Positions 6,141 to 9,641 of a stretch of 9,641 bases of DNA are shown here, piece after piece. Numbering within the stretch: position 1 is the first letter of the stretch; the number at the start of each line of letters is the position of its first letter. The notes under the pieces were generated by a model, which saw only the letters and a program-made list of their open reading frames with translations, did no database searches and was not told where the DNA came from. Position numbers and translations under genes: made by a program. The DNA is from Ilumatobacteraceae bacterium (GTDB lineage Bacteria; Actinomycetota; Acidimicrobiia; Acidimicrobiales; Ilumatobacteraceae): the NCBI GenBank assembly GCA_007117775.1, contig SKFX01000081.1, positions 1 through 9,641 of the forward strand. Reading direction: 5' to 3'.

Positions 6141-7046
6141 TCAGCGGCGGTCGAGTGAGTCCACTGCAGCTCGAAGTGCGGCGCGGTACGGGCCCGCGAA
6201 GCGGATGGCGTGCACCAGCAGCGGTGCGAGCTGGTGCAGGGCGATCCGGTGTTGCCATCCGTCGCTGAGCGGTGCCACCTCGGCGTAGGCCGAGAACACC
6301 TCATCGCTGAATCCGCCGAACAGGCGCATCGTCGCCAGATCGAACTCGCGATGGCCGCCGTGGGCGGCTGGGTCGATCAGCCAACTGTGACCGGATGCAT
6401 CGATGACTCGATTGCCGGCCCACAGATCGCCGTGCAGCCGGGCCGGTGGTTCATCGGCACCGCCGAACCCTTCGAGGTCCGAAGCGATCCGTTCGATCGC
6501 TGTCAGCACCGACGGTTCCGCCGACCGGCGGTCCCGGGCGATCCGGACCAGTGGCAGCAGTCGACGAGTCGCCAAGAACTCGGCCCAGGTCGCACACGGG
6601 TCGTTGGGCAGTTGCAGGCTCCCGGTCGGGCGTCGGTCGGCCCGGCCGAAGTGCGGTGCACCGGCACGGTGCAGTGCAGCGAGATCACGGCCGAAGGCGG
6701 CCTCGTCGACGGCGGCGACGGCGGATGCCTCATCGATCCAGTCGAGGACCAGCACTGCCAGTGGGCCGTCATCTCGGGGTCCACCGCCGTCGGTCGCGGC
6801 GAGCACCCCGGGTACCCGGACGGCCCCGGCGTCTGCCAGCCACCTGAGGCCGGCTGCCTCGGTCGTGAAGAATCCGGCGGGCGGGTGGTCATGGGTCTTC
6901 GCGAACACCACCTTGCCGCTGGCGAGTTCGACGCGCATGGCCCGTGCCACATCTCCGCCGGACAGCGGCGCGATGGCGATCGGTTCATCGTCGAGCAGTT
7001 CGGCGACGGCGGATCCGACGCGTACCGAGAGTCGATCGCCGGCCAT
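6141..7046 (-). CDS. Fructosamine kinase family protein (protein-deglycation kinase)
   Basis: Family members phosphorylate ketoamines (fructosamines, ribulosamines) on sugars or glycated proteins, so that the sugar falls off and the damage is repaired. The 301-residue protein has the protein-kinase-like APH fold. VVFAKTH (47-53) carries the ATP-binding Lys50, followed by FFTTEAAGLRWLADAGAVRVPGVLA, the family's FxxEAxGLxxL signature (59-83). TGSLQLPND (141-149) precedes the WxEF segment (154-157). HGDLWAGN (205-212) holds the catalytic Asp207, and LIDPAAHGGHREFDLA (223-238) the metal-binding Asp225. LFGGF (242-246) and the HQLAPLLVHAIRFAG tail (271-285) are also typical. The start at 7046 is chosen because the fold begins there and a TACCCT -10 box lies just upstream; the frame stays open to 7124 but would run into the divergent epimerase gene. 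The natural substrate is unknown. Confidence 0.9.
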   Translation of the reverse strand: MAGDRLSVRVGSAVAELLDDEPIAIAPLSGGDVARAMRVELASGKVVFAKTHDHPPAGFFTTEAAGLRWLADAGAVRVPGVLAATDGGGPRDDGPLAVLVLDWIDEASAVAAVDEAAFGRDLAALHRAGAPHFGRADRRPTGSLQLPNDPCATWAEFLATRRLLPLVRIARDRRSAEPSVLTAIERIASDLEGFGGADEPPARLHGDLWAGNRVIDASGHSWLIDPAAHGGHREFDLATMRLFGGFSDEVFSAYAEVAPLSDGWQHRIALHQLAPLLVHAIRFAGPYRAALRAAVDSLDRR

Positions 7047-7054
7047 CGCACCAC

Positions 7055-7060
7055 AGGGTA
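7055..7060 (-). promoter_or_regulatory. Candidate -10 box (TACCCT) for leaderless transcription of the kinase gene
   Basis: On the minus strand TACCCT fits TAnnnT and is separated by 8 bases from the ATG at 7046, so transcription would begin at or beside the start codon. No Shine-Dalgarno is seen before that ATG, which agrees with a leaderless mRNA. No good -35 is visible. Confidence 0.5.
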
Positions 7061-7079
7061 GCGATGGCCGGCATCGCCG

Positions 7080-7085
7080 TAGGCT
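7080..7085 (+). promoter_or_regulatory. Candidate -10 box (TAGGCT) for leaderless transcription of the epimerase gene
   Basis: TAGGCT, a common actinobacterial -10 form, ends 7 bases before the ATG at 7093. That puts the start of the RNA at the A of the start codon. No purine-rich Shine-Dalgarno with good spacing is present. The -35 position (7057-7062) is not recognisable and overlaps the divergent -10 box. Confidence 0.55.
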
Positions 7086-7092
7086 GCGGGGT

Positions 7093-8004
7093 ATGCGAAT
7101 TGCGTTCACCGGAGGAAGCGGCAAGGCCGGCAGATATGCCGTCGATCATCTCATCGGTCTCGGTCATCGGGTCACCAATCTGGATCTGGTGCCACTCGAT
7201 CATCCGGAGGTGCACAATCTGTGCGTCGATCTCACCGATGCCGGCCAGGTGTTCAACGCATTGTCGGGCTATGCCGGCCATGATGAACTCGACGTTGTTC
7301 CCGATCGCGACGGCGATGGTCCGATCCCGGTGCCGAGCTATGACGCGGTGGTCCATTTCGCAGCGGTGCCGGCGATTTTGATCCGGCCCGATAACGAGAC
7401 CTACCGGGTGAACGTGATGAGCACCTACCACGTCATCGATGCCGCCGTGAAGCTCGGTATTGCCAAGGTGATCTTCGCGTCGTCGGAGACCACCTATGGC
7501 GTGTGCTTCGCGGCCGGTGAGATCCTGCCGGAGTATCTGCCCGTCGATGAGGACCATGCGACGGTACCGCAGGACTCCTACGCGATGTCCAAGGTCGTCA
7601 ATGAGGCCACAGCGCGCTCGTTCCAGGCCCGCAGCGGAATCGACATCTACGGACTGCGGATCAACAACGTCATCGAACCCCACGAGTACGAGCGTGATTT
7701 CGGGCGGTATGTCGCCGATCCGGCACTGCGGCGTCGCAATATCTTCGCCTATATCGATGCCCGCGATCTCGCGCAGATGGTCGAGCGCTGCCTCCTCACC
7801 GATGGGCTCGGCTATCAGGTGTTCAACGTCTCCAATGACGACACCTCGGTCGCGATCACGAGCGCTGAGGTCATCGAACGCTTCTATCCCACGGTGCCGA
7901 TCCGCCGGCCGATCGAGGGTCACCAGACCTTTTATGCCAACGAGCGGGCCCGGACACTCGTCGGTTTCGAGCCCTCGCACACCTGGCGAGAACGCTTCGA
8001 TTGA
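7093..8004 (+). CDS. NAD(P)-dependent epimerase/dehydratase (extended SDR)
   Basis: Extended short-chain dehydrogenases of this kind oxidise, epimerise or dehydrate sugar nucleotides or sugar acids in the cytoplasm; the substrate is not clear here. The 303-residue protein starts with MRIAFTGGSGKAG, whose GxxGxxG (7-13) binds the dinucleotide. Asp31 at the end of strand 2 (VTNLD) suggests NAD over NADP. HFAAVPA (88-94) follows strand 4, the catalytic Ser region is ASSETTYG (129-136), and the YxxxK pair is Tyr163/Lys167 in YAMSK. IDARDLAQMV (221-230) is the usual C-terminal landmark. An acidic, proline-containing stretch (about 61-82) before DAVVHFAA looks longer than the usual loop and may be an insertion. 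The ATG at 7093 is chosen because the fold begins there and the -10 box is right before it; the upstream open frame lies opposite the kinase gene. Divergent from the kinase gene. Confidence 0.9.
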   Translation: MRIAFTGGSGKAGRYAVDHLIGLGHRVTNLDLVPLDHPEVHNLCVDLTDAGQVFNALSGYAGHDELDVVPDRDGDGPIPVPSYDAVVHFAAVPAILIRPDNETYRVNVMSTYHVIDAAVKLGIAKVIFASSETTYGVCFAAGEILPEYLPVDEDHATVPQDSYAMSKVVNEATARSFQARSGIDIYGLRINNVIEPHEYERDFGRYVADPALRRRNIFAYIDARDLAQMVERCLLTDGLGYQVFNVSNDDTSVAITSAEVIERFYPTVPIRRPIEGHQTFYANERARTLVGFEPSHTWRERFD

Positions 8005-8064
8005 TCCCCGTCGATGGTCGGTGACGAGGTTTCGGCCTCCGTTCGCCCCATACTGGTGGTCCGA

Positions 8065-8080
8065 CCACACCTCGGTGTGG
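8065..8080 (+). terminator. Hairpin after the epimerase gene
   Basis: CCACACCTCGGTGTGG is a perfect 6-bp stem with a CTCG loop, 60 bases after the epimerase stop and 91 bases before the helicase start. It may terminate the epimerase transcript, or be the first arm of a leader structure of the helicase gene, since its 3' arm can also pair with 8099-8104. Confidence 0.4.
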
Positions 8081-8097
8081 GATCCGGTCAAGTGTGC

Positions 8098-8117
8098 GAC
8101 ACCGCGATGGTGGTGTC
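8098..8117 (+). promoter_or_regulatory. Second hairpin in the helicase leader region
   Basis: GACACC (8098-8103) pairs with GGTGTC (8112-8117), 6 bp with an 8-base loop. Its 5' arm competes with the preceding hairpin for pairing, giving alternative folds. A 13-bp palindrome, CCATGAGTCATGG (8124-8136), follows. No clear -10 box was found in 8005-8171, so the transcription start is unknown. Confidence 0.3.
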
Positions 8118-8171
8118 AGGAGTCCATGAGTCATGGTCCGTGCATGTTCGGCCCTGACAGAAAGAGACTCC

Positions 8172-9641
8172 ATGAACCCTCCCGTGACCGCGCCCGTCAT
8201 CGACGCCGCGCCCACCGATATCTCAGCACTGCCGGACACCGTTCCGGCGGACGCACCGACATCGTTCGCCGACCTCGGCGTGCCTGCACCGATCATCACC
8301 TCCCTGGCCGCATCGGGGATCGAGCGTCCGTTCCCGATCCAGGTCGCGACACTGTCCGATTCGCTCGGTGGCCGTGATGTCATCGGTCGCGGTCGCACCG
8401 GCAGCGGCAAGACGATCGCCTTCGCGATCCCGGTCGCGGTGGCGGTGGCCGCGTCGTCATCACCGCGGACCAAACGAGCACCGCGGGGCCTGATCCTGGT
8501 CCCGACCCGTGAACTCGCCGCCCAGGTGGCGCGCACTCTCGTACCCATCGCCGATGCGATGCGTCAGCGCGTCGTGGTGGTCCATGGTGGTGTCGGCGCC
8601 GGCCCACAGATCAGCGGCCTGCTCACCGCCGATGTGGTCATCGCCACCCCCGGTCGACTCGAGGATCTCATCGCACAGCGCCACTGCCGGTTGGACCGTG
8701 TCGAGATCACCGTGCTCGATGAGGCCGATCATCTCGCCGACCTGGGCTTTCTGCCCGCCGTCAAACGACTGTTGGAACAGACCCCGACCACCGGTCAGCG
8801 TCTGCTGTTCTCAGCGACCCTGGACCGCGGGATCGATGGTCTCGTCAAGCGATACCTGCACGATCCGGTCATGCACTCGGTCGATCCGGCCGAGTCACCG
8901 GTTCCTGAGATCGCCCATCATTTCTTGGAGGTCGCCGCCACCGACAAGGCCGCGGTGGTGCGTGAACTGGCCTCGGGTGCAGCTCGACGACTGTTGTTCA
9001 CCCGAACCAAGCACGGCGCCAAGAAACTCACCAAGCAGTTGTGCGCCGATGGTGTGCGCAGTGTCGAGATGCACGGCAACCTCTCCCAGAGCGTTCGGAC
9101 CCGCAACCTCGAGGACTTCTCGAGCGGCTGGGCGCCGGTGCTGGTCGCCACCGATATCGCAGCGCGTGGCCTGCACGTCGACGATATCGAGCTCGTGGTC
9201 CATGTCGATCCGCCCGCCGAACACAAGGCGTTCCTGCACCGGTCGGGTCGTACGGCGCGTGCCGGAGCCGGTGGTGTGGTGGTCACGATCATCACACCCG
9301 TGCAGCGACGCGATGTCGACGCGCTCGCTCGACGCGCCGGGATCGAACCGCAGCGCAGTCGAGTCGAGCCCGGTGATGCCCTCCTCGGTGAGCTCCGCGG
9401 TGCCGCGGCCGATCCGGCGGCTCCGCCGAAGCGCCGCCGCGAGCCCAGTGGGCATCAGCCGCCGCGCACTGCCGGCAAATCGCGTGGTCCGGGCGGATCC
9501 GGCCAGCAGCGCCGCTCGGGCTCAGAGGGGCGCAGCGGTCGTGGCAACCCGACGGGCGCCGGTGGCTCGCGTCAGGGTGCCAGCGGCGGTGGTCCGAGCG
9601 CTGGGTCGGATCGCAGACGTTCGCGGCGACAGCGTGCCGCA
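8172..9641 (+). CDS. DEAD-box ATP-dependent RNA helicase (3' end outside window)
   Basis: DEAD-box helicases use ATP to open short RNA duplexes in ribosome assembly, mRNA decay and cold adaptation. The frame is open to the last base: 490 residues and no stop, so the end lies outside. All core motifs are intact: Q motif with FADLG (32-36) and FPIQ (54-57), Walker A RTGSGKT (75-81), Ia PTREL (111-115), Ib TPGR (159-162), II DEAD (183-186), III SAT (214-216), IV LLFTRTK (274-280), V ATDIAARGL (326-334), VI HRSGRTARAG (356-365). The two RecA-like domains span about 30-235 and 245-400. After about 415 comes a low-complexity tail rich in Arg, Gly, Ser and Pro with KRRR and RRRSRR clusters, a likely RNA-binding extension. 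The ATG at 8172 has GAAAGAG (8160-8166) 5 bases before it; an in-frame ATG at 8133 lacks such support. Confidence 0.93.
   Translation, partial: MNPPVTAPVIDAAPTDISALPDTVPADAPTSFADLGVPAPIITSLAASGIERPFPIQVATLSDSLGGRDVIGRGRTGSGKTIAFAIPVAVAVAASSSPRTKRAPRGLILVPTRELAAQVARTLVPIADAMRQRVVVVHGGVGAGPQISGLLTADVVIATPGRLEDLIAQRHCRLDRVEITVLDEADHLADLGFLPAVKRLLEQTPTTGQRLLFSATLDRGIDGLVKRYLHDPVMHSVDPAESPVPEIAHHFLEVAATDKAAVVRELASGAARRLLFTRTKHGAKKLTKQLCADGVRSVEMHGNLSQSVRTRNLEDFSSGWAPVLVATDIAARGLHVDDIELVVHVDPPAEHKAFLHRSGRTARAGAGGVVVTIITPVQRRDVDALARRAGIEPQRSRVEPGDALLGELRGAAADPAAPPKRRREPSGHQPPRTAGKSRGPGGSGQQRRSGSEGRSGRGNPTGAGGSRQGASGGGPSAGSDRRRSRRQRAA

Noticed and set aside
7047..7124. Upstream extension of the kinase gene to an ATG at 7124
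   Set aside because: It would overlap the start of the divergent epimerase gene, adds non-family residues, and ignores the -10 box just before 7046.
6985..8091. Minus-strand open frame (368 codons) opposite the epimerase
   Set aside because: The plus strand encodes all extended-SDR motifs; the minus frame has none and overlaps the kinase start.
8124..8136. 13-bp palindrome CCATGAGTCATGG as an operator
   Set aside because: A palindrome of this size is expected a couple of times by chance in a window this long, and its position relative to any promoter is unknown.
8133..8171. Earlier in-frame ATG for the helicase
   Set aside because: It has no Shine-Dalgarno and adds a non-conserved leader, while ATG 8172 has GAAAGAG at good spacing.

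Overview
The window looks like chromosomal DNA of a high-G+C actinobacterium, possibly of the Acidimicrobiia type. The signs are GC-rich third codon positions, TAnnnT -10 boxes with apparently leaderless starts, and a cell-surface protein with a Thr/Pro/Glu-rich linker and an LPVTG anchor. No mobile element, CRISPR array, tRNA or rRNA gene was recognised. The organism call is an inference.

Layout. (1) 1-663: C-terminal part of a 6-phosphofructokinase, cut by the left edge. (2) 830-4037: a two-gene operon of a GT4 glycosyltransferase and a glycogen-debranching-type amylo-alpha-1,6-glucosidase, only a few bases apart. (3) 4282-4794: a small OmpR/PhoB-family winged-helix regulator whose receiver half is shortened and lacks the phospho-acceptor Asp. 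(4) 4953-6080: a secreted LPVTG-anchored surface protein. Its promoter region carries a striking 11-bp-phased array of CTGTCAT-like repeats, the binding geometry of PhoB/PhoP-type regulators. (5) A bidirectional hairpin at 6115-6140 separates it from a convergent fructosamine-kinase-family gene (6141-7046, minus). (6) An NAD-dependent epimerase/dehydratase (7093-8004) diverges from that kinase across 46 bp, and both genes appear to be leaderless. (7) 8172 to the right edge: a DEAD-box RNA helicase, open at the window end, with an attenuator-like set of overlapping hairpins upstream.

How it fits together. Most genes concern sugars: glycolysis, alpha-glucan synthesis and debranching, sugar-nucleotide chemistry and repair of glycated molecules. 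The most distinctive unit is 4038-6080. An orphan, probably phosphorylation-independent regulator sits beside a surface protein whose promoter has an operator of the type this regulator family binds. A second, weaker 11-bp-phased array lies before the regulator itself, which suggests autoregulation. The link between regulator and operator is inferred from family knowledge and proximity, not shown.
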